Origin: Halomarinibacterium sp041392125
GTDB taxonomy: Bacteria > Bacteroidota > Bacteroidia > Flavobacteriales > Flavobacteriaceae
DNA length: 64,000 nt
Direction of reading: 5' to 3'
Assembly (NCBI GenBank): GCA_041392125.1
Contig: JAWKMR010000003.1
Coordinates: 1 to 64,000 of the forward strand
The position numbers were made by a program, and so were the translations under genes. Within the stretch, counting starts at the first letter, position 1, and each line of letters opens with the position of its first letter. The notes under the pieces were generated by a model, which had not been told where the DNA came from, did no database searches, and worked only from the letters and a program-made list of their open reading frames with translations. Positions 35,901 through 43,715 of the stretch are shown here, in pieces.

Positions 35901-36600
35901 CGTCACCCATAGCAGTAAGTTGCACTGTTTGCCCATTAAAATCTATAGCGGCAAGATTTTGGTCATTAAAAGGCAAGAAATTATATTTATCAAAATATTC
36001 TTCATTGACCGCCGCACATTGACCTACGACTTCGGGGCGAATATTTGTAACCTCAATGGGAATAGTTGTACCTGGTAACACGGCTAAATTTTGTACCACT
36101 CCCGTTACTTGATCAGTAAGGATAAACGCAAATGCATCTGAGAATGTACACTCAAAATTTTGATTATACTCTTCCGAAGCCATAATAAAATCAAAACTTA
36201 TTTGTGGAATTAATGGCGTAAAGTCAAATTGTATCCAAGAAGCATTATTCGTATTTGTAGCCGTAGTATTCGCCTCTAAATCAGCATCACCCGGCCATCC
36301 AAAGCCTCCATCACTGTGCACTACAAGGTTTGGTCCCGGTGCATTAGTAACATTGCCAGATGTTAAAATAATTCCGGATGCAAATGGAAAATCCGAACCG
36401 TTTGCATCAAAAGCACCTATACCATTAACATCACCAAAATTGGTGCCTGTACTTTGGGTAAAATTGGAAACATCGGCACAGGTACCACTTATCAAGATAT
36501 CCTCAACAAGTTGTTGGGTAGTTAGGGTTTCATCAACGGTTATTTGACTATACCCAAACCACGAAAAAAGCAATAAAATGGGGAGTAAAAGTCTTTGCAT
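29971..36600 (-). CDS. Giant repeat protein with choice-of-anchor L-like domain and T9SS type B C-terminal domain
   Basis: The 2209-residue protein starts at the ATG at 36600 (MQRLLLPILLLFSWFGYSQ signal peptide); the longer frame uses a TTG without support. Residues about 20-265 resemble a choice-of-anchor L domain (TTQQLVEDILISG, FDFIMASEEY). About fifteen repeats of roughly 85-125 residues follow (about 370-1970), each opening with a CDDDNDG or CDNEDSTG-like motif, then FDLT, a YYET/YYAT strand, and a NPQ/YVRV strand with Cys-Tyr. Ig-like segments come next, then a gliding-motility-type (T9SS type B) C-terminal domain from about 2120, with TPNGDGYHDTWNI and ending FTLKR. It is probably a T9SS-exported surface adhesin. 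Repeats 1-3 and 4-6 are near-identical. Confidence 0.88.
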   Translation of the reverse strand: MQRLLLPILLLFSWFGYSQITVDETLTTQQLVEDILISGTCADVSNFTQSTGTNFGDVNGIGAFDANGSDFPFASGIILTSGNVTNAPGPNLVVHSDGGFGWPGDADLEANTTATNTNNASWIQFDFTPLIPQISFDFIMASEEYNQNFECTFSDAFAFILTDQVTGVVQNLAVLPGTTIPIEVTNIRPEVVGQCAAVNEEYFDKYNFLPFNDQNLAAIDFNGQTVQLTAMGDVIVGNPYTIKLVIADESDNAFDIAVFLEAGSFNIGDVDLGVDLTVANNSARCEGETFTIIPDLDVPNGTTYEWQYEDPLGSGVFVPFVPAETGPTVNVTVTGNYKLIVTFGGAAGCVTEGTLFVEFAPPPTTINPNPEPLILCDDDNDGFTFFDLSLADFDITGGDPDLTVTYHGTQLDAENGILPLPTPYPNDDPYNDNVWARVESLSTSCYSVVELLLEVRDRPVATEPQPLRLCDDTVGDGFTSFDLTVVAPEVLGSMDPLEFDLYYYEDELDAIAAGDVALTAPDFSLAIPNPTNYINTSNPQQYIWILVVGNASSTSPPNPNGASGCYDLVPLELIVDPLPADLGPFELDLCDNEDSTGDLTNEISTFDLTIQDVILTGGDPTLTVSWYVTPADEAADNPILDPTMYENTITPETVVARIESQRGCRTVVTMTLTVLPNPTPATSPLEPLVVCDDDNDGFVEFDLTLADAGITGGDLDLAVSYYGTQLDAVNAILPLPNPYANDDPYNDTVWVRLERISTGCYTVVELPLEVRDSPVATVPGPLRVCDDAVGDGFTQFDLTVVEPEVLGGMDPLEFDLYYYEDELDAIAAGDVALTAPDFSLAIPNPTNYTNTSNPQQYIWILVVGNASSTSPPNPNGAGGCYDIVPLELIVDPLPPNLGPFEFKLCDNEDSTGDLTNEISTFDLTTQDTILTGGDPDLTVIWYATPGDEVLDNPIPDPTMYENTITPETVVARISSLFGCRRVVTVTLTVLPNPTPNMSPTAISLCDNEDTTGDFDNGISSGFDLTLRNGEILDGDPDVSVLYYETLLAAQEGLAGTEIVGPYTNITPYSQIVYARVSFDVPPAELPCYTIVELELIVVPLPFPPTAEFGDLFACDDDGDGQALFDLTDNDEHVIGSNIDYTGPVYYTSLADAQAGLNAITPADAFVSGGQTIWVRLDSVLTGCYRISFFELEVGEFPLIGTGNDLYACDDAESGSTIDGLSTFDLTQNTALIDLGNPDLTVIYYATLDDQTNDVPIATPEAYQNILTPNQEIYVSVYNGEGCPALTSFVITVEANPAPLPELEISALVGCVEEGTNGFYNNFILSSKDAEIANGDVNVLITYYETEAQAELGDPFFALTDPYSNIVAYDQTIYVRVERDIAPPSPWVNACYTTTRFQLQVRDLPLSPEDPEELNLVGCDEDGDGFYAFNLLSNAELALGANDPVEEFAVSYHESQTDADTGVNPILVPEAYTNIVTPVQDVWVRVTNVTTGCGRVTPFTLTVVGLPVLGGGPFVMELCDDELNGSTAIDEISTFDLTMNDIDITGGDPSYTVYYYLTEDDQDNNNPIVDPTSHQNYDENNNVANPQELYVSVFGDPQLGGCEVRTILTLRVLPNPGAGDPDPLVICDGTAGDVDGDGTDDDADATDGFSYFNLTDRQADILIGQTDVSILYYETFEAADLGVLGTEILDPTTYRNIEANTQTVYVRVTRDVAAEDPACYIIVPLELIVAPLPNAEGQAEDLIVCEVEFDGIGIFDLTQNDGLLLGAQLPEDYEVRYYETIDDAQNDSNRINNADSYANTVNPQTIYVRIVHRDTDCYVSSQVDPVTEEVSLSFDLIVKEGATASEPSAAYVICDNEGDSDGFGLFQLFDTGNNTEGDIQAQALASAILNGQDPTQFGLSFHGSQEDADLGINALPEPYPNVVNPQKIYARVTNLVDPEDTAACYAVVSVILKVEQLPPFILEERYRICVDGNGNPIEEESGASSPPLLDTGLDPSLYTFVWSFEGQILPNDIEPSLLALSAGSYSVLVTEMATGCQAEVTTQVVASSPPLVYSADVTSGAFADEHVITVTVAQGSGDWLYQLDGGPFQQEDTFTGVDPGVHTITISDANGCGTVTLEVGVVDYPEYMTPNGDGYHDTWNIIGIAQYDPTAKIYIFDRYGKLLKQISPSGPGWDGTYNGSPLPSSDYWFRVEYTEDETNKTFTGHFTLKR

Positions 36601-36626
36601 AAATAGGTTGTTAATTGCCAAATATA

Positions 36627-36657
36627 TTGAATACTCTTGTTTTCTTTCCTATTTTTG
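36627..36657 (+). promoter_or_regulatory. Promoter of the Nfu gene
   Basis: TTG (36627-36629) and TATTTTTG (36650-36657) are 20 bp apart, a good Bacteroidota -33/-7 pair, 17 bp before the chosen start codon. This placement excludes the longer TTG-initiated frame beginning at 36615. Confidence 0.65.
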
Positions 36658-36674
36658 CGAAAAAAAGCTGCAAA

Positions 36675-37586
36675 ATGGAAGATTTTAACATTGATATACA
36701 ACCTACTAAGAACGAAAACATTGTAAAATTTATTGCTAATTCGTTCATTACTAAGGCAGAAAGCTTTGAATTTAAAAACATTGACGAAGCTAAAAACAGT
36801 CCTTTAGCGCAGCAATTATTCTATCTTCCTTTTGTAAAAACTGTCTATATTTCACAAAATTTTATCGCTATAGAAAAGTATAATATTGTAGCCTGGCAGG
36901 ACGTTCAGGAAGAAGTCGCTGCCTCTATTAAAGCCTATCTGGATGGTGGAAAACCGGTGATTATATCTTCAGAAAACTCAAAAAAAATACCCGTGACTGT
37001 TTATGCCGAAAGCACACCCAATCCTTCGGTGCTTAAATTTGTTGCTAATAAGCCTTTAACAGAGGGTACTTTCGAGTTTAAAAACATTGACGACACAAAA
37101 TCGGCACCCATTGCAACTGCGCTATTTCACTTTCCCTTTGTAAAAGAGGTTTTTATTCATTCCAATTATATTTCTATTACAAAGTTTGATATTGTTTCTT
37201 GGGAAGAAATTACGGTGGAACTTCGCGAATTTTTGAAAAAATACTTAGAAGATGGCAAAACCCTTTTTACGGATGAAATTCTTCAAAAAAAGGCCGCTAA
37301 AAACCAAGTTGGGGAATCAAGTCCTTCTGAAGTTGTAACCTATACCGAGATCGAAAAAGAAATCATTTCCATATTAAACGAATACGTGCAACCCGCAGTG
37401 GCCGGAGATGGCGGACATATTGCATTTGAATCTTACAACGAAGCCTCTAAAACAGTTAAAGTTGTCTTACAAGGGGCTTGCAGTGGATGTCCTTCTTCTA
37501 CATTTACGCTTAAAAATGGCATTGAAACCATGCTTAAAGAAATGCTTAATGACCAAGCCCTGCAAGTTGAAGCAATAAACGGTTAG
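36675..37586 (+). CDS. Nfu-type iron-sulfur scaffold protein with two N-terminal domains
   Basis: The 303-residue protein has two tandem Nfu N-terminal domains, about residues 1-95 and 100-195, that are clearly related (AESFEFKNIDEAKNSPLAQQ versus EGTFEFKNIDDTKSAPIATA). A C-terminal NifU domain follows with the cluster-binding CSGC at Cys269 and Cys272 (GACSGCPSSTFTLKNG). Such proteins carry and deliver Fe-S clusters in the cytoplasm. The doubled N domain is familiar in Bacteroidota. The ATG at 36675 follows a good promoter. Confidence 0.9.
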   Translation: MEDFNIDIQPTKNENIVKFIANSFITKAESFEFKNIDEAKNSPLAQQLFYLPFVKTVYISQNFIAIEKYNIVAWQDVQEEVAASIKAYLDGGKPVIISSENSKKIPVTVYAESTPNPSVLKFVANKPLTEGTFEFKNIDDTKSAPIATALFHFPFVKEVFIHSNYISITKFDIVSWEEITVELREFLKKYLEDGKTLFTDEILQKKAAKNQVGESSPSEVVTYTEIEKEIISILNEYVQPAVAGDGGHIAFESYNEASKTVKVVLQGACSGCPSSTFTLKNGIETMLKEMLNDQALQVEAING

Positions 37587-37660
37587 AATCCTCCTACAAA
37601 ACTTTCATTAAAAGCCTAATTTTTGTATCTTTTGAAAGTATTAACTTAAAAAAATTGAAT

Positions 37661-37861
37661 ATGGCTATTTTAAAAGTAATTGAAGTTTTAGCAAACTCTT
37701 CTAAAAGTTGGGAAGATGCGACCCAAAACGCAGTAACACAAGCTTCAAAAAGTGTTAAACATATACGCTCTGTCTATGTTCAGGAGCAAAGTGCCATTGT
37801 AGATGGAGATACCATAAGCGAATATCGAGTGAATGTTAAAATCACTTTTGAAGTAAAATAA
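37661..37861 (+). CDS. Dodecin-family flavin-binding protein
   Basis: The 66-residue protein reads MAILKVIEVLANSSKSWED and onward, with the flavin-stacking tryptophan in SSKSWEDA and the beta-strand pattern ending YRVNVKITFEV. Dodecins form a hollow dodecamer that stores riboflavin or FMN. The start was moved two codons to the ATG at 37661. A perfect-stem terminator follows. Confidence 0.92.
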   Translation: MAILKVIEVLANSSKSWEDATQNAVTQASKSVKHIRSVYVQEQSAIVDGDTISEYRVNVKITFEVK

Positions 37862-37884
37862 CACTCTTCTTAATTCTTATTTTC

Positions 37885-37922
37885 ATACGCTTTTGAAGAG
37901 TCAAAAGCGTATTTTTGTTTTT
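37885..37922 (+). terminator. Intrinsic terminator after the dodecin gene
   Basis: ATACGCTTTTGA (37885-37896), loop AGAG and TCAAAAGCGTAT (37901-37912) form a perfect 12-bp stem followed by a T-rich run. It ends only about ten bases before the next start codon. The T run also contains an octamer resembling a -7 box (37910-37917), probably by chance. Confidence 0.88.
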
Positions 37923-37932
37923 TATTCCCTTT

Positions 37933-40050
37933 ATGCAAAAAATTATTTTAATAGCACTTATTGCCCTATTTCAATTTTCGTGTAATTCTTCAAAAAAAGA
38001 GCCATTGAAAACCCATAAATATACCAACGACTTAATTAACGAAACGAGTCCGTATTTACTGCAGCATGCACACAACCCGGTACACTGGAAACCTTGGAAT
38101 GAAACCACTCTAAACGAAGCAAAGCAAAGTAATAAACTTATGATTATTAGCGTGGGGTATGCCGCTTGTCACTGGTGCCATGTGATGGAACATGAAAGCT
38201 TTGAAGATTCTACGGTAGCTGCTGTAATGAACAAAAATTTCATTTCCATAAAAGTAGATCGAGAAGAACGTCCCGATGTAGACCAAACTTATATTAATGC
38301 CGTACAACTCATGACCGGCAATGCCGGTTGGCCATTGAATGTTATTGCCCTTCCCGATGGAAGACCTGTGTATGGAGGTACCTATTTTAAAAAAGAAGAT
38401 TGGATTGCTGCATTACAACAATTACAGCAATTGTATGAGGAAAGCCCTCAAAAGTTAATTGACTACGCCAATATGTTGGAAGAGGGAATAAAAAGTATTG
38501 ATTTGGTTAGTTTTAATCATTCTGAAATTAATTTTTCAGAGATGAACATATCTCCTCTAATGAATACATGGAAAAAAAGCCTCGATACGGTTTATGGGGG
38601 AAGCCGAGGTGCTCCAAAATTTATGATGCCCAATCAGCTGGCTTTTTTTATGAGGTATGCTTATAAAAACAATGATGAAGCACTTCAGAACCATGTAACC
38701 CTTACCTTAGAAAAAATGGCTTTTGGCGGACTATATGATCAAGTAGAAGGTGGGTTTTCACGTTATAGCACCGATGAGAAATGGCATATCCCGCATTTTG
38801 AAAAAATGTTGTACGACAATGCACAACTGGTAAGCTTGTATAGCCAGGCGTATGCTTTGACAAAAAATCCATTATACAAAAATGTGGTAGAAGAAACGCT
38901 TTCATTTGTAGCAAAAGAGCTAACGAATACTGAAGGAGCTTTTTATTCTTCGTTAGATGCCGATAGTTTAAATGAAGAAGGCGATTTAGTGGAAGGCGAT
39001 TATTATACCTTCTCGAAAGAACAATTGCAAAGTTTTATTCCGCAGAACGATTGGACCCTGTTTGAAGATTACTATAATGTCAGTTCCTACGGAAAATGGG
39101 AAGCGGAAAATAATTATGTATTAATTAGACAATTGACCGATGATGCTTTTATCTCAAAACATAACATTGATGCTGAAACATTACTACAAAAAAAGAGCAG
39201 TTGGAATATACTTTTAAGAGAACACCGAAACACTCGATCTAAACCGAGACTTGACGATAAAACACTTACTTCTTGGAATGGATTAATGATTAAGGGATAT
39301 GTAGATGCCTACAAAGTATTTAAAAATGAATCCTATTTAAAGGCGGCTTTAACTAATGCAAACTTTATACTTTCTAAACAGCTTCAACCCAATGGGGCAC
39401 TCTATCACAATTACAAAAGTGGGAAAAGTAGCATTAACGGATATCTGGAAGATTATGCTTCTGTAATAGATGCCTTTATTGCCCTTTATGAAGCCACACT
39501 GGATGAAAACTGGATTAAAAAAGCCAACGAATTAACCCAATATACTTTCGAGAATTTTTTCGACGAGGAAAAACACATGTTTTATTTTACTTCAAAAGAA
39601 GACAAAGAGATTATCTCCCGAAGTATTGAATATCGCGATAATGTAATCTCGGCTTCCAACTCTATCATGGCAAAAAACTTATTTGTTTTGGCGCATCACT
39701 TTGATAACGAAACCAATGCGACAACAGCGCTACAAATGCTTAAAAATGTACAACCCGAATTGGAAAAATATCCTTCGGGGTTTGCTAACTGGCTAGACCT
39801 TTTACTGAATTATCAATCTAAATACTATGAAATTGTAGTGGTCGGCAAGGATGCTATGGATAAAGTTTCAGAAATAAATAAAAAATACATTCCTAATAAA
39901 TTAATTGCCGGAAATACAAAAGCATCTAATGCATCTTTATTAATGGAAAGGTACGTTGAAGGCAGAACACTAATTTATGTTTGCGTCAATAATACGTGTA
40001 AGCTTCCGGTGGAAAAAGTGGAGGATGCACTAAAGTTTGTAGGAAACTAG
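37933..40050 (+). CDS. DUF255 thioredoxin-domain lipoprotein (YyaL/SPATA20-like)
   Basis: The 705-residue protein starts at the ATG at 37933, giving a lipoprotein signal peptide with lipobox FQFSC at Cys17. An N-terminal thioredoxin-like DUF255 domain contains LINETSPYLLQHAHNPVHW and AACHWCHVMEHESFED, with Cys79 and Cys82. An (alpha/alpha)6-type glycosidase-like helical region follows (YDQVEGGFSRYSTDEKWHIP, split about residues 268-290; TSWNGLMIKGYVDA; NGYLEDYA). Homologues are widespread but their biochemical role is not settled. Cytosolic versions are common, so the lipobox here is notable. A promoter independent of the upstream terminator is not evident. Confidence 0.85.
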   Translation: MQKIILIALIALFQFSCNSSKKEPLKTHKYTNDLINETSPYLLQHAHNPVHWKPWNETTLNEAKQSNKLMIISVGYAACHWCHVMEHESFEDSTVAAVMNKNFISIKVDREERPDVDQTYINAVQLMTGNAGWPLNVIALPDGRPVYGGTYFKKEDWIAALQQLQQLYEESPQKLIDYANMLEEGIKSIDLVSFNHSEINFSEMNISPLMNTWKKSLDTVYGGSRGAPKFMMPNQLAFFMRYAYKNNDEALQNHVTLTLEKMAFGGLYDQVEGGFSRYSTDEKWHIPHFEKMLYDNAQLVSLYSQAYALTKNPLYKNVVEETLSFVAKELTNTEGAFYSSLDADSLNEEGDLVEGDYYTFSKEQLQSFIPQNDWTLFEDYYNVSSYGKWEAENNYVLIRQLTDDAFISKHNIDAETLLQKKSSWNILLREHRNTRSKPRLDDKTLTSWNGLMIKGYVDAYKVFKNESYLKAALTNANFILSKQLQPNGALYHNYKSGKSSINGYLEDYASVIDAFIALYEATLDENWIKKANELTQYTFENFFDEEKHMFYFTSKEDKEIISRSIEYRDNVISASNSIMAKNLFVLAHHFDNETNATTALQMLKNVQPELEKYPSGFANWLDLLLNYQSKYYEIVVVGKDAMDKVSEINKKYIPNKLIAGNTKASNASLLMERYVEGRTLIYVCVNNTCKLPVEKVEDALKFVGN

Positions 40051-40192
40051 GCTATTTTAACATTTTTAAAAACGTTTTCTTAACACTTATATAAGTTCAT
40101 TCTTATTATATTCGCACCTTCTATTGAAAATCTCACGTATCGTCTTTTATATAATTCGAATATGTTTTCTTTAGTTAAGTAAGTAAACCTCT

Positions 40193-40200
40193 TACTTTTG
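40193..40200 (+). promoter_or_regulatory. -7 box upstream of the secreted paralogue pair, inside an inverted repeat
   Basis: TACTTTTG matches TAnnTTTG. It overlaps the right arm of an inverted repeat, AAGTAAG (40177-40183) and CTTACTT (40191-40197), which could be an operator. The rest of the 172-bp gap is AT-rich with no other feature that I can see. Confidence 0.4.
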
Positions 40201-40222
40201 AAACCAATTAATTATAAAAATT

Positions 40223-40915
40223 ATGCGAAAATTACTCACAACTATTTTAATTTTTAGTTTATATGTCGGTACATATGCACAAATGGAAAGAGAAGAAGAA
40301 ACTTCCACTAAGTACCTTACTAATGTTCCTGTTACAATTAACCCAAATGCAATTAATATAACAGGATCTGCCTATGAAAATGATGCTTTTGTATTAGGAA
40401 ATGTTTTTAGAAATGAAAAACTTATTGCTACTAATGTAGCTTTGCGTTACAATGCATTACGAGATGAGTTTGAAGTGAAGCCCGACCTCACTACACCCGA
40501 TACAGCCGCAAAAATAATGATGCGTAATCCTGAAATTTATGTTAAAATAAATTCTAAGGTTTTTATTTACGCCGATCCTAAAGATGGCATGAGCAGACCT
40601 GGTTACTTTTTAGTTTTATTTGAAGGTGAAAATGCAGATTTATTCAAAAAAATTTCCAGAGAGTTTGTAGAAGGTATGGCTGCTACCACTTCTCTAACTA
40701 GAGATATCCCTAGTACTTATAAAGAAAAGGAAGGGTATTTTTTATTTGACAAAAAGACAAATTCTTTTAAAGAATTTCTAAATTCTAAAAGTGCAAAATT
40801 TGCTCTTTTTAATGAAAAGAAAAAAGAATTGAAAAACTATTCCAAAAATGAGAATCTCAATATTAACCGAGAATCTTCTCTTATTAAATTAGTTGAATAT
40901 TATAACACATTATAA
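40223..40915 (+). CDS. Secreted protein of unknown function (first of two paralogues)
   Basis: The 230-residue protein has a signal peptide (MRKLLTTILIFSLYVGTYAQ) and is otherwise without a recognised domain. Visible features are a beta-rich centre with the segment ALRYNALRDEFEV, the motif ATTSLTRDIPS near residue 155, and a Lys-rich helical tail ending LVEYYNTL. The same three features occur in the next gene (AIRYNVYNDIF, ATTSLTRDVPP, IFKHYESL), so the two are tandem paralogues. Followed by its own terminator. No function is proposed beyond export to the periplasm or surface. Confidence 0.7.
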   Translation: MRKLLTTILIFSLYVGTYAQMEREEETSTKYLTNVPVTINPNAINITGSAYENDAFVLGNVFRNEKLIATNVALRYNALRDEFEVKPDLTTPDTAAKIMMRNPEIYVKINSKVFIYADPKDGMSRPGYFLVLFEGENADLFKKISREFVEGMAATTSLTRDIPSTYKEKEGYFLFDKKTNSFKEFLNSKSAKFALFNEKKKELKNYSKNENLNINRESSLIKLVEYYNTL

Positions 40916-40937
40916 CTTTATTCCCTTATAATTAATT

Positions 40938-40970
40938 AAAAAAAGCATTGTTTTAGACAATGCTTTTTTT
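40938..40970 (+). terminator. Intrinsic terminator between the secreted paralogues
   Basis: GCATTGT (40945-40951) pairs with ACAATGC (40957-40963), flanked by an A run and a T run of seven, so the stem can extend to 14 bp. Confidence 0.9.
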
Positions 40971-41007
40971 TATATTATCGTCTCTTAACATTAAATAACA
41001 AAAAGAT

Positions 41008-41766
41008 ATGAAAATAGGAAGCTTACTTTATTCTTTATTATTTTTAAGTATAAGTGCCATTGCTCAATTTGATACCACAAAGCTTAATGGTGCGGCATCG
41101 AGTGAACCCGTTAAATTTGGTATTGTTACCTCTTCCTCTCCTTCAAACTTTGCAAGAATAAATTCCTACGGTGCAATTTTTAATGATGGAAATGGTGAAC
41201 TAACCGCTGATACTGTAGGTTCTCCCTATTTTTATGACACTTACAAAATAGGGTCTGTCATAAAAGATAGTATTGTTGTTATAGAAAATATCGCGATTAG
41301 GTATAATGTATATAATGATATCTTTATTGGGAAGATAAATTTAATTACCATTGAGGATGAAGCAAAGACGATTATAAAATCCGAAGAGTTTAAAATAAAA
41401 ATTGGCAGTACTATGTTTGTAGCTTTGCCAAGCCCTGAAAATTCAAATTCTTTACAATACTATCAATTACTTACAACGGGAGGTAAGGGGACTCTTTATA
41501 AAAAAAATGAAAAAATATATAAGCCTAGGGTCATGGCAACAACTTCGTTAACTCGGGATGTTCCGCCTGCTTTTAAAGATAGAGAAACCTATTATTTTAA
41601 AGATATTAATGGAGCATTTTCAGAAATTCCATCCTCTAAAAAGAAAATATTAGAATTATTTGGAGATTTCAAAAAACAAATGACAGAATTTGTTAAGGAA
41701 AATAAGCTAAATAGCAACGATGAAAAGGATCTAATTACAATTTTTAAACACTATGAAAGCCTATAA
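41008..41766 (+). CDS. Secreted protein of unknown function (second of two paralogues)
   Basis: The 252-residue protein has a signal peptide (MKIGSLLYSLLFLSISAIAQ). It shares with its neighbour the RYNVYNDIF segment, the motif ATTSLTRDVPPAFKDRE and a charged C-terminal helix. No enzymatic motif is visible. The stop codon overlaps the end of the convergent tsaB by six bases. An independent promoter was not identified. Confidence 0.7.
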   Translation: MKIGSLLYSLLFLSISAIAQFDTTKLNGAASSEPVKFGIVTSSSPSNFARINSYGAIFNDGNGELTADTVGSPYFYDTYKIGSVIKDSIVVIENIAIRYNVYNDIFIGKINLITIEDEAKTIIKSEEFKIKIGSTMFVALPSPENSNSLQYYQLLTTGGKGTLYKKNEKIYKPRVMATTSLTRDVPPAFKDRETYYFKDINGAFSEIPSSKKKILELFGDFKKQMTEFVKENKLNSNDEKDLITIFKHYESL

Positions 41767-42417
41767 TTTCATAAAATCTTTCAAATAGTAAGGTTCAAAA
41801 TAAGCCACATCTTCAAATTTGTTTTCTTCAAATTTTTGTTGAGCCAAAGAAGCCATTTGTAGTGCCGAAGGTAATTTTTCTTCTACAAAAAATGCATTTT
41901 GGTGGTTGCATATTTCTTTAAATTTTTCAACACCACTACCAATAAAGGAGACTGTTCCTTTTTCAAGAAATTCCAAAAAGGAATTTTCGGTCAAAATCTC
42001 AGCTTTTGTTACTCTTATTTCTTCTTTAGTATTATACACAGCCGCATAAACCTCCATTCTTCTCGCATCGAGCATAGGGATAATAAAATTGGTGGTTGCT
42101 TCTACTTCTTTCATTAAGACATACAAAGTAGGAATAGACAGCAGCGGAATACCTAACGAATAACACAATCCTTTTGCTGAGGAAACACCAATTCTTAACC
42201 CTGTATAAGAGCCCGGCCCTTTACTTATGGCAATGGCAGAAAGGTCTTCCAGATTTTTTTTAGCTTCTTTTAAAACCTCTTCTATAAAAACATGAAGTTG
42301 TTCTGCATGCGAATATTGCTTATTATTATCTTCTCTAAAAGCAATAACGCTTCCGTTTTCCGAAAGCGCTACCGAACAATTCGTTGTGGCTGTTTCTAAA
42401 CAAAGTATCGTAGCCAT
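41761..42417 (-). CDS. tsaB: tRNA threonylcarbamoyladenosine synthesis protein TsaB
   Basis: The 218-residue ASKHA-fold protein begins ILCLETATTNCSVALSENG and contains AISKGPGSYTGLRIGVSSAKGL, the family signature. It partners TsaD and TsaE in making t6A37 of ANN-decoding tRNAs. TsaB itself is a catalytically inactive paralogue of TsaD. Its start overlaps the stop of the adaptor gene (TAATG), placing this housekeeping gene at the end of the efflux operon. Confidence 0.93.
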   Translation of the reverse strand: MATILCLETATTNCSVALSENGSVIAFREDNNKQYSHAEQLHVFIEEVLKEAKKNLEDLSAIAISKGPGSYTGLRIGVSSAKGLCYSLGIPLLSIPTLYVLMKEVEATTNFIIPMLDARRMEVYAAVYNTKEEIRVTKAEILTENSFLEFLEKGTVSFIGSGVEKFKEICNHQNAFFVEEKLPSALQMASLAQQKFEENKFEDVAYFEPYYLKDFMKL

Positions 42418-43709
42418 TATTCCTCTTTATTCTCTTTTTCTTCTTTTTCCTTTACAGATTCTTCCGCAACTTTGTCACCACTTTTCAAAGTTTTTGTAAC
42501 GGTATTATAAGGTCCAATAATGACCATTTCACCTTCTGAAAGTCCGGAAATAATTTCAATTTTACTATCATCCTGTATTCCGGTTTGTATCACTCGTAAT
42601 TTTGCTTCGTCTCCTTCTTTCACAAAAACACATTCAAATTTTTCATCACTTTCGGAAGGTGTTTCTTTACCTCCCAGTTTTATAGCACTACTCGTATCCG
42701 TTTTAATAACCACTGCACTAATGGGAACCCCCATAACCTTTTCTTTTTTATCGGTAATAATATCTACCGTAGCGGTCATTCCAGGTCGGAAAGGTGAAAA
42801 ATACTCCGGTTTTCCTTCGGTTAAGTCTTTATAAGAATTGGCAAGTATTCTCACCTTTACTTTAAAATTGGTTACTTGGTCTGAAGAAAGTGCCGTTTCT
42901 GCTGAATTAGCTATTTCGGTAACAATTCCTTTAAATTCACGCTTCAAATACGCATCTACTTCTACTTTAGTAGAATCTCCAATTTGAACTTTTACAATAT
43001 CATTTTCATTCACATCAACCTCCACTTCCATATTAGATAAATTGGCTACTCTCACAATTTCGGTTCCTGCCATTTGTGCGGTTCCCACGACACGCTCTCC
43101 TAACTCCACCGATAGTTTTGAAATCGTTCCCGTCATAGGGGCGTAAATAGAAGTACGGTTTAGATTATCTTTAGTTTGGGTCACATTTGCAGAGGCACTT
43201 TGTGTACTAAAATAAGCAGCATCTTTATTTGCTTGTGCCACTTCATAATCTGCCACGGCTCTGTCCCATTCCGATTTAGAAATTACCCCTTTTTCAAACA
43301 GTGCCTTGCTTCGGTTGTAATTTAACTCGGCATTTTTAAGTGACGCTGTAGCTTGCGATAGTTGTGCTCTTGCATTTTGCAATCCGGCTTGTGCTTGGGT
43401 TAACGCAGATTGAATTAAATCTGGATTAATGCGAACTAACAAATCTCCTTTTTGTACTTGCTGACCTTCTTTAATGGGAAGCTCGATAATTTCTCCGGAA
43501 ACTTCAGAAGAAAGCATGACTTCTATTTCGGGCTGGATTTTTCCGGTAGCTGCCACTGTTTCCATAATATCAATGGGTATAATTTTGGAAACCTCCACTT
43601 CTTTAAATTTCCCATTGTTACCAAACCATCCTGCCTTTTTACCGAAAATAAGCAGCAAAATGATTGCAATAAAACCAATAATTATCCAAATAAGTGTTTT
43701 TTTCTTCAT
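42417..43709 (-). CDS. Periplasmic membrane-fusion adaptor of a tripartite efflux pump (second adaptor)
   Basis: The 430-residue protein has one N-terminal membrane span (LIWIIIGFIAIILLLIF), a biotinyl-lipoyl hairpin (SGEIIELPIKEGQQVQKGDLL), a coiled-coil region (about 100-175) and beta-barrel domains (IYAPMTGTISKLSVELGERV). It is MacA/HlyD-like and ends in a Glu/Lys-rich tail. It lies 6 bp after the TolC gene and is longer than the other adaptor of the operon (383 residues). Its partner transporter should be the MacB-type permeases upstream, but that is inferred. Confidence 0.87.
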   Translation of the reverse strand: MKKKTLIWIIIGFIAIILLLIFGKKAGWFGNNGKFKEVEVSKIIPIDIMETVAATGKIQPEIEVMLSSEVSGEIIELPIKEGQQVQKGDLLVRINPDLIQSALTQAQAGLQNARAQLSQATASLKNAELNYNRSKALFEKGVISKSEWDRAVADYEVAQANKDAAYFSTQSASANVTQTKDNLNRTSIYAPMTGTISKLSVELGERVVGTAQMAGTEIVRVANLSNMEVEVDVNENDIVKVQIGDSTKVEVDAYLKREFKGIVTEIANSAETALSSDQVTNFKVKVRILANSYKDLTEGKPEYFSPFRPGMTATVDIITDKKEKVMGVPISAVVIKTDTSSAIKLGGKETPSESDEKFECVFVKEGDEAKLRVIQTGIQDDSKIEIISGLSEGEMVIIGPYNTVTKTLKSGDKVAEESVKEKEEKENKEE

Positions 43710-43715
43710 GGCTAG

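Noticed and set aside
36601..36674. Upstream TTG extensions of both divergent genes at 36600 and 36675.
   Set aside because: A good promoter for the Nfu gene lies inside its extension, and the minus-strand gene has an ATG directly before a signal peptide.
37910..37917. TATTTTTG as a promoter box for the DUF255 gene.
   Set aside because: It lies in the T-rich tail of a perfect terminator stem; it was kept only as a possibility in the findings.
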